Of a stretch of DNA of 64,000 nt, positions 47,546 to 56,038 are shown piece by piece (position 1 is the first letter of the stretch; every line of letters begins with the position of its first letter). The DNA lies in assembly GCF_000191065.1 (NCBI RefSeq), contig NZ_GL872283.1, positions 212,776 to 276,775 on the forward strand. The letters are read 5' to 3'. The notes beneath the pieces were generated by a model. The model was given only the letters and a program-made list of their open reading frames with translations. It did not search any database and had not been told where the DNA came from. This stretch comes from Prevotella multiformis DSM 16608 (GTDB taxonomy: Bacteria > Bacteroidota > Bacteroidia > Bacteroidales > Bacteroidaceae). Made by a program: the position numbers and the translations under genes.

Positions 47546-48361
47546 ATGCGACAAACAAGACTTTTTTCATTGCTTCTGTCGGCTGTTCTTGTCCTTCCGC
47601 TGCATGCACAGGAACGGCGTTATACCCGGCTGAAAGGCTATTACCGGGTATATCAGGCTACGAACTCCCTGCTCAGCTACTTTGTGGACGGGATGATGGA
47701 GTTCTATGTCCCTGTACCCGACTCTACGGCGGAGGATGCGGGCGAGAAGAGAGGGGCGGTCTTCGTGGACAGGAAGATCCTCGGTGAACGGCGGCGGAAA
47801 GCTCCGGAGGCGAACGGTGACGATACCTTCATCCGGATCTCGCTGCCAGGTCTGGAACGGCAGACCCTCCTCGAAAGCATCAGCGGTGAGGAGTACTCCA
47901 CCCGCAACAACGGGGATGTGTACCGGTGGGCGGACAAGTGCGGGAAGATAACCCGCGGGAAACGGAAACTGAACGGGAAGACCGAGACCGTGACGACCGT
48001 CGAGATAGACAACCTTACAGGGCAGCCCGGGCACGAAATCGACATGGGACAGCTGCGGATGTATGGTATCGTGGCACGTATGACACAGGCCTGTGAGAGC
48101 GAGAGCTATGTTTCCGGCAACGTGCTCCTTTCCGCTCTGAAACGGCAGACGTTCTTCGCCCACTACCGGGGCGAGGACGATGACGACCGCATCGACGTGT
48201 GGAGTGAGTTCTATGTGTCGGACAGCATGACGATAACCGAGACAGAACTCAAGCGCATCAGGAAGGAGAAGAACCGCGTATGGACCTTCTCCGTCCCGGC
48301 TTCTGTACCGCCGCTGGACAAGGAGGTGGCTGCGGGATGGGCGAAGATGGTGGAGTATTGA
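47546..48361 (+). CDS. Exported protein of unknown function
   Basis: 271 aa with a signal peptide (MRQTRLFSLLLSAVLVLPLHA). The body is charged and contains ERRYTRLKGYYRVYQATNSLLSYFVDGMMEFYVP, DNLTGQPGHEIDMGQLRMYGIVARMTQ and DDRIDVWSEFYVSDSMTITETELKRIRKEKN. I recognise no domain. The 127-nt gap to the GH2 gene and 119-nt gap to the protease suggest separate or loosely linked transcription. Confidence 0.7.
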   Translation: MRQTRLFSLLLSAVLVLPLHAQERRYTRLKGYYRVYQATNSLLSYFVDGMMEFYVPVPDSTAEDAGEKRGAVFVDRKILGERRRKAPEANGDDTFIRISLPGLERQTLLESISGEEYSTRNNGDVYRWADKCGKITRGKRKLNGKTETVTTVEIDNLTGQPGHEIDMGQLRMYGIVARMTQACESESYVSGNVLLSALKRQTFFAHYRGEDDDDRIDVWSEFYVSDSMTITETELKRIRKEKNRVWTFSVPASVPPLDKEVAAGWAKMVEY

Positions 48362-48480
48362 GGGAGCTGCCGGGAGGTGTGCCGGATGCGCCGGAAGGTG
48401 CGGTCAGGAGTCGAGGGGGGCATCGTGAGTGAAGTTGAACAGGGACATGGAACAGAGAAATGTCCGAACGAGATGGATAG

Positions 48481-49488
48481 ATGAAGAAAGACATTGTATT
48501 ATTCTTGTTTCTTCTGCTGTTGGCAGGCTGCGGAAGACGGCATGGACAAGGGGACGTCCCGGAAGAGAGGTTCACCGTTGACCTTCGCCTTCCCGTAACG
48601 CCTGTGAAGGATCAGGGGACAAGTCCGCTCTGCTGGGTCTATGCCATGCTTGCGACAATAGAGACCGAACATATCATGCAGGGCGATTCCGTGAACCTCA
48701 GCCCCGACTATGTCGCCCGGATGTATCTGCGCGAACAGGCGGAACGCCGGCGGCTGCTGCCCGGGAGGATGGTGCGGAACGAGCCGCCTGTCAGCCTGTG
48801 CGGCATGAGTACGATGCTTATCGACCTTATCCAGACCTACGGCCTGCAGCATTACGATGCCTATCACCGTAGGCCGGACGTGGACTATGATGTCCTCTGC
48901 CGGAAGATCGTCCGGGGCGGAGATGCTGACAGGCTGCTGGATGAGAGCATGGGGACATTGCCCCGGCAGGTCTTCTGGCTGGGTGCGGTCTACACCCCGC
49001 TGGAGTTTGCCCACAGTGTCTGCACCGACGACGAGTACACGGCACTGACCAGCTTCACGCATCATCCATACGGCCGGCGGTTCCCCTTGGAAGTCCCCGA
49101 CAACCATTTCCATGACACTTTCCTCAATGTTCCGCTCGACACGCTGATGCACTGTATCGTGCGAAGCCTCCGTTCCGGCCATCCTGTCTGCTGGGAAGGA
49201 GACGTGTCGGAGCCGGGGTTCCGGTCTGAACAGGGGTTCGCCGTGTTGCAGGACGAAGACAGGAAGGTGACGGCGACGCGCCGGCAGGCTGACTTCGAGG
49301 CACACCGGACGACGGATGACCACTGCATGGAGATCGTCGGGCTGGCGCACGACCGGCATGGACGGCGTTTCTTCCTCTGCAAGAACAGCTGGGGAACCGG
49401 CGGCCGTTACCGGGGATTCATGTTCCTGAGCGAACCTTACGTGCGGATGAAGACCATTGCCGTAGTGCTGAAAAACGGCAGTTTCTGA
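48481..49488 (+). CDS. Papain-like (C1 family) peptidase lipoprotein
   Basis: 335 aa. Lipobox LLLAGC (Cys17). Peptidase C1 signature: oxyanion Gln45 and nucleophile Cys51 in KDQGTSPLCWVYA, catalytic His281 in DDHCMEIVG, Asn302 in KNSWG. Residues ~60-200 between them are longer than in papain, as in the bleomycin-hydrolase-like C1B group. No propeptide is evident, so it may not need proteolytic maturation. Probably anchored in the periplasm or at the surface. Similar C1-like proteases in Bacteroides target peptides or host proteins; that is an analogy only. Confidence 0.85.
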   Translation: MKKDIVLFLFLLLLAGCGRRHGQGDVPEERFTVDLRLPVTPVKDQGTSPLCWVYAMLATIETEHIMQGDSVNLSPDYVARMYLREQAERRRLLPGRMVRNEPPVSLCGMSTMLIDLIQTYGLQHYDAYHRRPDVDYDVLCRKIVRGGDADRLLDESMGTLPRQVFWLGAVYTPLEFAHSVCTDDEYTALTSFTHHPYGRRFPLEVPDNHFHDTFLNVPLDTLMHCIVRSLRSGHPVCWEGDVSEPGFRSEQGFAVLQDEDRKVTATRRQADFEAHRTTDDHCMEIVGLAHDRHGRRFFLCKNSWGTGGRYRGFMFLSEPYVRMKTIAVVLKNGSF

Positions 49489-49563
49489 AGACCGCCCTTT
49501 GTCCTTTCAGTAAACAGGCCGTACGGAAAGCATCCCGGTATTTGCCGTCTTTCACATTGAAAA
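49489..49563. other. Short spacer before the MITE-like element
   Basis: Nothing recognisable; together with the MITE and 49747-49903 it makes up the 415-bp gap between converging genes. Confidence 0.4.
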
Positions 49564-49746
49564 ATGAGGGTGTGTCAAAATGCAATTACCATTTTGATAA
49601 TCTTACAGTTTGAAACAATTCATTGAAAATGACCATTTCTGTACTCGATTTTGAGTAAAGAAATGGTCTTTTCTTTGTTGTAGGAAAAACCTGCTTATAG
49701 TTTGAAAGTCGTCAAGTTATTCATCTGCATTTTGACACACCCTCAT
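49564..49746. mobile_element. MITE-like element, 183 bp, perfect 21-bp terminal inverted repeats
   Basis: Left end ATGAGGGTGTGTCAAAATGC (49564-49584) and its exact complement at the right end (49726-49746). An internal hairpin GACCATTTCT (49631-49640) / AGAAATGGTC (49659-49668) is present. No transposase is encoded. The GAGGGTGTGTCAAAAT ends resemble insertion-sequence ends in Bacteroidetes. No clear target duplication beyond AT. Confidence 0.8.
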
Positions 49747-49903
49747 CTGTTGTTTTGAAGTTTGAAGGCAGCACTTTTGTCGGTTCCTCCTCCGTCATGT
49801 CCGGCAATGGCTTTGAAAGGATTTCTCTCAGCCGGCTGTGCGGCCGTATGCAGAAGAACCGGCAAGACAGCCGGCAAGCGGAGCCGGTCGGACCGGCAGA
49901 TGC

Positions 49904-50479
49904 TCACCTCAGCAGCAGCCGGCGTGCGAACTCCCAGATGACGATGCCTGCCGTGACACTGACATTGAGCGAATGTTTAGTGCCGAACTGCGGTATCTCC
50001 AGACAGCCGTCGCTCATGTCCACGACGGTCTGCTTCACTCCTTTCACCTCGTTGCCCAGGATGAGCGCATAGTGACGGTCGCCGGCGGGGCTGTTCTCTC
50101 CCTCTTCTCGGGAGACAGCCGGGAGGCGGGGGGTGAGGTCCTGTAGCTTCGTAGAACCTTCCACCTGTTCTACGCTATAGACAAACACCCCCCGGCGGTG
50201 CAGCTCTTCGACGGCCTCCTCCGTATGTGCGAAATACCGCCAGGCGACGGAATCCTCGCCGCCGAGTGCCGTCTTGTGTATCTCGGCATTGGGCGGCGTG
50301 GCGGTGATGCCGCACAGATAGATCGCCTCTACACGGAAAGCATCCGCCGACCGGAAGACGCTTCCCACGTTATACAATGACCGCACATCGTCGAGGACGA
50401 CGGTGAGTGGCAGCTTGTCGGCTTCCTTGAATTCCTCAATGGAGAGCCTGTTCATCTCAATGGTACGTAGTTTCCGCAT
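49904..50479 (-). CDS. TrmH/SpoU family RNA 2'-O-methyltransferase
   Basis: 191 aa from ATG 50479; the frame continues upstream to 50893 but that part is antisense to sufE and low in similarity. SPOUT methyltransferase motifs: VVLDDVRSLYNVGSVFRSADAF (motif 1 Asn/Arg), YALILGNEVKGVKQTVVDMSDGCLEIPQFGTKHSLNVSVTAGIVIWEFARR (motifs 2 and 3). The knot dimer methylates ribose in tRNA or rRNA. Between motifs 1 and 2 the expected short loop is replaced by LTPRLPAVSREEGENSPAGD, encoded by palindromic DNA at 50095-50138, an in-frame insertion like those in the methyltransferase at 46-1488. Confidence 0.88.
   Translation of the reverse strand: MRKLRTIEMNRLSIEEFKEADKLPLTVVLDDVRSLYNVGSVFRSADAFRVEAIYLCGITATPPNAEIHKTALGGEDSVAWRYFAHTEEAVEELHRRGVFVYSVEQVEGSTKLQDLTPRLPAVSREEGENSPAGDRHYALILGNEVKGVKQTVVDMSDGCLEIPQFGTKHSLNVSVTAGIVIWEFARRLLLR
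50095..50138 (-). repeat. GGAGAGGG-type palindromic element, copy 3 (inside CDS)
   Basis: TCTCCC (50097-50102) and GGGAGA (50110-50115), then a GCGGGGGGTGAGG tail. Encodes the extra peptide between the motifs of the TrmH-type enzyme. Confidence 0.65.
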
Positions 50480-50569
50480 AAAAGAAGTTGCCTCCGGCAC
50501 TCCGGGAAAGGAGAGGATACAGGAGGGATGAGTTGAAAAGGGTAGTATCTGACAAGTGCAGACCCGCCT

Positions 50570-50605
50570 TCCTCTCCCGTGCAGGAGAGGGACAGGGTGC
50601 GGCGG
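50570..50605. repeat. GGAGAGG-type palindromic element, copy 4 (intergenic)
   Basis: CCTCTCC, loop CGTGCA, GGAGAGG at about 50571-50590, then GACAGGGTGCGG, in the gap between the trmH-type gene and sufE. Confidence 0.65.
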
Positions 50606-50625
50606 AAGACAGGGACTGTCTCTGC

Positions 50626-51042
50626 TTACTTCATGTTGAAGACCAGTGCATATGCCTTGATTCTCTTCACCATGGAGAGCAGGCCGTTGCTGCGTGTCGG
50701 TGATAGATGCTGGCGCAGTCCGATCCTGTCGATGAAATACAGGTCGGTATCGAGAATCTCCTGCGGTGTGTGATGGTTCAGGACACGGATCAGCAGGGCG
50801 ATGATGCCCTTGGTGATCAGTGCGTCGGAGTCGGCTGTAAAGGCAAGCTTTCCGTCTATGTTGTCGCATTGCAGCCATACACGGCTCTGACATCCGTCAA
50901 TGAGGTTCTGCTCGTTCTTGTACTTTTCGTCCAGCGGTTGCAGTTCGTTTCCCAAGTCGATGAGCATCTGGTATTTGTCCATCCAGTCGGTGAAGTCTTC
51001 AAACTCTTCGATTACCGCGTCTTGTGCTTCGTTTATTGTCAT
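50626..51042 (-). CDS. sufE: SufE family Fe-S cluster assembly protein
   Basis: 138 aa. Accepts sulfur from the SufS desulfurase. Catalytic Cys51 is in LIDGCQSRVW; preceding MLIDLGNELQPLDEKYK and following SDALITKGIIALLIRVLNHHTPQEI are conserved SufE helices. The C-terminal end (LSPTRSNGLLSMVKRIKAYA) is also typical. No other suf genes are in the window. Confidence 0.93.
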   Translation of the reverse strand: MTINEAQDAVIEEFEDFTDWMDKYQMLIDLGNELQPLDEKYKNEQNLIDGCQSRVWLQCDNIDGKLAFTADSDALITKGIIALLIRVLNHHTPQEILDTDLYFIDRIGLRQHLSPTRSNGLLSMVKRIKAYALVFNMK

Positions 51043-51165
51043 TGTTCTTCTATTTTATAAGGAGCCGGGGAGGAGGGAGAAGCCAGACCCCATGGCGGGA
51101 TACCCCTGGATGGTTCCCAGGGATGCGTTTGTCTTCACTCCGTTTCCCTCGGGTCTCTCCCCTTC

Positions 51166-52410
51166 TCAGTTTCTGATCAGCTTGAACAGTTTGTCGTTCG
51201 GCCGCACTTTGTCAGGTACGGGAATCGACACCCGCCATCCCTGTTCGGCCACCTCGACCGGCTTGAGATCGTAACGGATTTCGTCGGCATGGAGGAACAT
51301 GGCTCCCGTGGTGTTGCCGGTGACGAGGAGTTTGTCGCCCTTGGCGAAGGTGTTGGCCTCTACGGCGATCTCGGCAACGCCCAGACGGGAGAAATACTTC
51401 ATCACTTTACCGATGAGCACCTTCTTCTCCGTGGCTTTGTTGCCGTATTCCCGGGTCCATTCGCCCATCTTCTTTCCTTGATAGTATCCGTCCCAGAAAC
51501 CGCGGTTGAAGACGGTGGAGAGCCGTTCGTCCCACTGGTCTTTCTTCGCTTCTGTGAACGTTCCGTCGAGCACGCTCTCGATGGCTTCACGGTAGCAGGT
51601 GACGACGGTATGGACGTATTCCGGTCCGCGGGCCCGTCCTTCGATCTTGAATACCCGTACGCCGGCATCCATCATCCGGTCGATGAACCGGACGGTCTTC
51701 AGGTCTTTCGGGCTCATGATGTACTTGTTGTCAATCTCCAGCTGGTTGCCGGTCTCGTTGTCGGTCACGGTGTAGCTGCGGCGGCAGATCTGCACGCATT
51801 CGCCCCGGTTGGCAGAGCGGTTGGCATCGTGCAGGCTCATGTAACACTTGCCCGATATGGCCATGCAGAGTGCGCCGTGGCAGAACATCTCGATGCGGAC
51901 GGGCTGCCCCATCGGCCCGCAGATGTTCCGTGCCAGGATCTGTCCGTGTATCTCCTTTACCTGCTCCATGTTCAGTTCGCGCGCCAGGACGGCGACGTCT
52001 GCAAACTGTGCATAGAACTTCAGGGCATCGATGTTCGAGATGTTCAGCTGCGTGGAGAGGTGTACCTCTACGCCCGCCTGCCGGCAATACATCATCACCG
52101 CCACGTCGCTGGCGATGACGGCGGTGATGCCGGCGGCCTTGGCGGCATCGATGATGCCGTGCATCGTCTCGATATCTTCGCCGTAGATGACGGTATTCAC
52201 CGTCAGATAGGTCTTGATGCCCTGTGCCTTGCACGTCCCGGCAATCTCCTTGAGGTCGTCGACGGTGAAGTGGTTGGCAGAGTGGGAACGCATATTCAGC
52301 TTCCCGATGCCGAAGTACACGGAGTCGGCTCCGGCATGGATGGCGGCTGCCAGCGACTCGCGGGAGCCGACGGGTGCCATTATCTCGAATTCGTTTCTGT
52401 TCTTGTTCAT
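51166..52410 (-). CDS. Peptidase U32 family protein (TrhP-like, probable tRNA hydroxylation factor)
   Basis: 414 aa from ATG 52410. Contains the U32 signature IEMFCHGALCMAISGKCYMS with the later Cys pair GECVQICRRSY; the family carries an Fe-S cluster on such Cys. Members (TrhP/YegQ) act in prephenate-dependent 5-hydroxyuridine formation in tRNA, others on rRNA, and some are annotated collagenase. The N-terminal TIM-barrel (FEIMAPVGSRESLAAAIHAGADSVYFG) and the C-terminal beta domain (KVLIGKVMKYFSRLGVAEIAV) fit TrhP. Function is assigned by family only. Confidence 0.85.
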   Translation of the reverse strand: MNKNRNEFEIMAPVGSRESLAAAIHAGADSVYFGIGKLNMRSHSANHFTVDDLKEIAGTCKAQGIKTYLTVNTVIYGEDIETMHGIIDAAKAAGITAVIASDVAVMMYCRQAGVEVHLSTQLNISNIDALKFYAQFADVAVLARELNMEQVKEIHGQILARNICGPMGQPVRIEMFCHGALCMAISGKCYMSLHDANRSANRGECVQICRRSYTVTDNETGNQLEIDNKYIMSPKDLKTVRFIDRMMDAGVRVFKIEGRARGPEYVHTVVTCYREAIESVLDGTFTEAKKDQWDERLSTVFNRGFWDGYYQGKKMGEWTREYGNKATEKKVLIGKVMKYFSRLGVAEIAVEANTFAKGDKLLVTGNTTGAMFLHADEIRYDLKPVEVAEQGWRVSIPVPDKVRPNDKLFKLIRN

Positions 52411-52677
52411 TGTCTTGTTATAAGGCTGCAAAGTTACTTAAAATATCCGACAAAGCACGCAGGCAGTGGGGATGAATGTCCTGCCCGGCGGCTTCTTTTT
52501 GATCGGGCGGCTGTCGGGAAGAGGGCTGCATACAAGTCCTCCAAGGGGCTCTTGAAGTAGGGATGATGGCGGCAGGGCGTGTCCCTGTCCTGCCGCCTCC
52601 GCCGGTGTGCCGGTGCCCATGCAGATCCCTCCGGCGTGTGCGGTCCTCGTGCCAACGGTCGAATAGTCAGGCGGTTC
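52411..52677. other. Divergent spacer between the U32 gene and miaB
   Basis: No gene; GC-rich. Contains a start of the miaB promoter at its right edge. Confidence 0.5.
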
Positions 52678-52709
52678 TTCGGCGGTCTGCAATATTTTCC
52701 GTACCTTTG
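52678..52709 (+). promoter_or_regulatory. miaB promoter
   Basis: TTC (one mismatch to TTG) at 52678-52680, 21-nt spacer, TACCTTTG at 52702-52709. Expected leader ~25 nt; supports the start at 52738 rather than the longer frame from 52579. Confidence 0.6.
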
Positions 52710-52737
52710 CGCCGGTCATTTGCAAGATAACACAAGA

Positions 52738-54066
52738 ATGAAGAAACTATATATTGAGACCTACGGCTGCCAGATGAACGTGGCAGACTCCGAGGTCGTG
52801 GCCTCCGTCATGAAGATGGCCGGCTACGACGTATGCGAAAATGAGGAGGAGGCTGATGCCATCTTCCTCAATACCTGTTCTGTACGCGAGAATGCGGAGA
52901 ACAAGATCTACCACCGGCTGGAAGCCCTGCATGCCGAGCAGAAGAAAGGGCGCGGGCTGATCCTGGGCGTGCTGGGGTGCATGGCAGAGCGTGTGCGGGA
53001 CGACCTTATCCAGAACCACCATGCCAACCTGGTATGCGGCCCTGACTCCTACCTCAACCTGCCCGACATGATCGCACAGTGCGAGAACGGCATGAATGCG
53101 ATGGACATCGAGCTGTCGACCACCGAGACCTACCGTGATGTCGTACCGCAGCGCATCGGCGGCAACAGGGTGTCCGGCTTCGTGAGCATCATGCGCGGCT
53201 GCAACAACTTCTGCCATTATTGCATTGTGCCCTTCACCCGTGGCCGTGAACGTTCGCGCGATGTGGAAAGCATCCTGAAGGAGGTACACGACCTGCACGA
53301 CAAGGGCTTCAAGGAGGTTACGCTGCTGGGACAGAATGTCAACTCCTACGGTCTGCTGCCGAACGGCAGACGGCCGGAGAATGGGACGTCGTTCGCCGAA
53401 CTGCTCCGCAAGGTGGCGCAGAGCGTGCCCGATATGCGTGTGCGGTTCACTACGTCGAATCCGGAAGACATGACGGAGGACATCGTCGAGGCCGTCGCTG
53501 CCGAGCCGAACCTCTGCCACCATATCCATTTCCCGGCGCAGAGCGGCAGCAACAACGTTCTGAAGCTGATGAACCGCAAGTACACCCGCGAAGATTATCT
53601 GGCGAAGGTGGCCGCCATCCGCCGCCTTGTCCCGGACTGTGGCCTGACGACCGACATCTTCATCGGCTATCACAACGAGACGGAAGAAGACTTCCAGCAG
53701 ACACTCTCGCTGATGCGTGAGGTGGGATTCGACTCTGCCTTCATGTTCAAATACTCCGAGCGGCCGGGGACATACGCTGCCAGGCACCTGCCCGACAATG
53801 TGCCCGAGGAAGAGAAGATACGCCGTCTGAACGAGCTGATACGCCTCCAGACGGAGATCTCGGCCGAGCAGAACAGGAAGGACGAGGGCAGGGAGTTTGA
53901 CATTCTCATCGAACGCTTCGGCAAACGGAGCCGTGAACAGCTCATGGGACGTACGCCGCAGAACAAGGCGGTGGTCATTGCCCGCGGCAGCCATCACATC
54001 GGCGAGACGGTCCGGGTACGCATCACAGGGTCTACCAGTGCCACGCTTTTTGGTGAAGAAGTGTAA
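52738..54066 (+). CDS. miaB: tRNA-2-methylthio-N6-dimethylallyladenosine synthase
   Basis: 442 aa radical-SAM methylthiotransferase acting on A37 of tRNA. The N-terminal UPF0004 domain has Cys in ETYGCQMNVADSE, LNTCSVRENAENK and LGCMAERV (auxiliary cluster). Radical-SAM CxxxCxxC is in RGCNNFCHYCIVPFTRGRERSR. A C-terminal TRAM domain (MGRTPQNKAVV...VRVRITGSTSATLFGE) follows. SAM-binding signature GQNVNSYG matches MiaB. Confidence 0.95.
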   Translation: MKKLYIETYGCQMNVADSEVVASVMKMAGYDVCENEEEADAIFLNTCSVRENAENKIYHRLEALHAEQKKGRGLILGVLGCMAERVRDDLIQNHHANLVCGPDSYLNLPDMIAQCENGMNAMDIELSTTETYRDVVPQRIGGNRVSGFVSIMRGCNNFCHYCIVPFTRGRERSRDVESILKEVHDLHDKGFKEVTLLGQNVNSYGLLPNGRRPENGTSFAELLRKVAQSVPDMRVRFTTSNPEDMTEDIVEAVAAEPNLCHHIHFPAQSGSNNVLKLMNRKYTREDYLAKVAAIRRLVPDCGLTTDIFIGYHNETEEDFQQTLSLMREVGFDSAFMFKYSERPGTYAARHLPDNVPEEEKIRRLNELIRLQTEISAEQNRKDEGREFDILIERFGKRSREQLMGRTPQNKAVVIARGSHHIGETVRVRITGSTSATLFGEEV

Positions 54067-54103
54067 ACATTGCTTATATATAAGGATAAAAGCACGGAAC
54101 TAT

Positions 54104-54134
54104 TTTGCGGTTTTACTTTTAATAACTACTTTTG
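54104..54134 (+). promoter_or_regulatory. Promoter of the ABC exporter-LtaS-LpxL operon
   Basis: TTTG (54104-54107), 19-nt spacer, TACTTTTG (54127-54134), start of transcription ~54140; the ATG is at 54156. Confidence 0.8.
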
Positions 54135-54155
54135 CACAGGCTAATTCAAGTACCT

Positions 54156-56015
54156 ATGAGGGAATTTTTACACGTATTGCGTAGGTTCGTACCGCCTTAC
54201 AAGAAGTACCTTGCACTGTCAATCGTCTTCAATATATTGTCGGCATTGCTCAACATCTTCTCCTTTGCAACGCTCATACCGCTTCTGCAGATTCTCTTCA
54301 AGGTGGATGCCGGAACCGGTGCGACACGCGTCATGGCATGGAGCGAGGGGTCCTTCAAAGAGGTGCTGTCGAACAATGCCGACTATTACACGCAGATATA
54401 CATTACAAGCTGGGGGCCGACAACGGTGCTGCTGGGCATCGGACTGCTGCTTGCCTTCATGACATTCCTGAAGACAGGAGCCTACTTCCTGTCATCGGCC
54501 TCCATCATCCCCATCCGGACCGGCGTGGTCCGCGACATCCGCAACCAGCTCTACGAGAAGATCACGTCCCTTTCACTGGGATTCTTCAGCGAGGAGAGAA
54601 AGGGAGACATCATCGCCCGCATGAGCGGTGACGTACAGGAGATCGACGGTTCCATCATGTCTTCCATCGACATGCTCTTCAAGAACCCCGTCCTCATCGT
54701 CATTTACTTCACCACCCTGCTGATCATCTCCTGGCAGCTGACGCTCTTCACCCTCATCTTCGTACCCGTCTTCGGCTGGTTCATGGGATTCGTCGGCAGG
54801 AAGCTGAAGCAGAACAGCATCACGGCGCAGGCACTGTGGAGCGACACGATGAGCCAGGTGGAAGAGACCCTGGGAGGACTGAGGGTCATCAAGGCGTTCT
54901 GTGCGGAAGAACTGATGAACGAACGTTTTGACAAGGTCAACTCGCAGTACCGCAACGACATCATGCGGGTGAACATCCGCCAGCAGCTGGCACATCCGAT
55001 GAGCGAGTTCCTCGGAACGGTGATGATCGTCGTCGTGCTCTGGTTCGGCGGTACGCTCGTCCTGGGAGAGTATCCGATCATCAGCGGGCCGACCTTCATC
55101 TACTATCTTGTCATCCTGTACAGCATCCTCAATCCGCTCAAGGAGTTCTCCCGTGCGGGCTACAACATCCCCAAGGGACTCGCTTCCATGGAGCGTGTGG
55201 ACAAGATACTCAAGGCGGAAGTGGCGATACAGGATCCCGAAAACCCCATACACATCAAGTCGTTCCAGCATGAGATCGAGTTCCGCCACGTCAGCTTCGC
55301 CTATGCCGACGGAAAGGACAGTGACGGCAATCCGGTGCTTCAATGGGTACTGAAGGACATCAACCTCGTCATTCCAAAGGGCAAGACGGTCGCCCTGGTC
55401 GGGCAGAGCGGCAGCGGGAAGTCGACGCTGGTCGACCTTATCCCGCGTTACTATGATGTGCAGAAAGGCGAAATACTCATCGACGGCATCAACATCAAGG
55501 ACCTGGGTGTACACGACCTGCGCCAGCTCATCGGCAACGTGAACCAGGAGGCCATCCTCTTCAACGACAGCTTCAAGAACAACATCTCCTTCGGTGTCAA
55601 TGCCACAGACGAGGCCATCGTCGAAGCGGCGAAGATTGCCAACGCCCACGAATTTATCCTTCACAGCGAGAAAGGATACGACACCAACATCGGCGACCGT
55701 GGCGGACGCCTCTCCGGCGGACAGCGCCAGCGTGTCAGCATCGCCCGTGCCATTCTCAAGAATCCGCCTATTCTCATCCTGGACGAAGCCACGTCGGCCC
55801 TCGATACCGAGAGCGAACGGCTTGTGCAGGATGCACTCTACAAGCTCATGAAGACCCGGACCACCATCGCCGTGGCTCACCGCCTGTCCACCATCAAGAA
55901 TGCAGACGAGATATGCGTGATGCAGGAAGGCGAGATCGTGGAGCGCGGGACACACGACGAACTGATGGCACTGGACGGCTATTACAAGAAACTGCACGAT
56001 ATGCAGGAAATATAA
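54156..56015 (+). CDS. ABC exporter, MsbA-like (fused membrane and ATPase domains)
   Basis: 619 aa half-transporter. Six membrane segments over residues ~1-330, then the nucleotide-binding domain: Walker A VGQSGSGKSTLV, signature LSGGQRQRVSIARAI, Walker B PILILDEATSALD, switch His in VAHRLST. This is the type IV exporter architecture of MsbA. Location at the head of an operon with an LTA-synthase-like protein and an LpxL-like acyltransferase suggests export of a lipid or lipid-linked sugar. Drug export is an alternative. Confidence 0.88.
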   Translation: MREFLHVLRRFVPPYKKYLALSIVFNILSALLNIFSFATLIPLLQILFKVDAGTGATRVMAWSEGSFKEVLSNNADYYTQIYITSWGPTTVLLGIGLLLAFMTFLKTGAYFLSSASIIPIRTGVVRDIRNQLYEKITSLSLGFFSEERKGDIIARMSGDVQEIDGSIMSSIDMLFKNPVLIVIYFTTLLIISWQLTLFTLIFVPVFGWFMGFVGRKLKQNSITAQALWSDTMSQVEETLGGLRVIKAFCAEELMNERFDKVNSQYRNDIMRVNIRQQLAHPMSEFLGTVMIVVVLWFGGTLVLGEYPIISGPTFIYYLVILYSILNPLKEFSRAGYNIPKGLASMERVDKILKAEVAIQDPENPIHIKSFQHEIEFRHVSFAYADGKDSDGNPVLQWVLKDINLVIPKGKTVALVGQSGSGKSTLVDLIPRYYDVQKGEILIDGINIKDLGVHDLRQLIGNVNQEAILFNDSFKNNISFGVNATDEAIVEAAKIANAHEFILHSEKGYDTNIGDRGGRLSGGQRQRVSIARAILKNPPILILDEATSALDTESERLVQDALYKLMKTRTTIAVAHRLSTIKNADEICVMQEGEIVERGTHDELMALDGYYKKLHDMQEI

Positions 56016-56038
56016 GACAAGGAACAGGAAGATTGCAA

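Noticed and set aside
50480..50893. N-terminal extension of the TrmH-type frame
   Set aside because: The extra 138 codons are antisense to sufE and cross an intergenic palindrome; the family begins near residue 139 and an ATG is there.
52579..52737. N-terminal extension of miaB
   Set aside because: A promoter (52702-52709) lies inside it and MiaB proteins start at the KLYIETYGCQMN strand.
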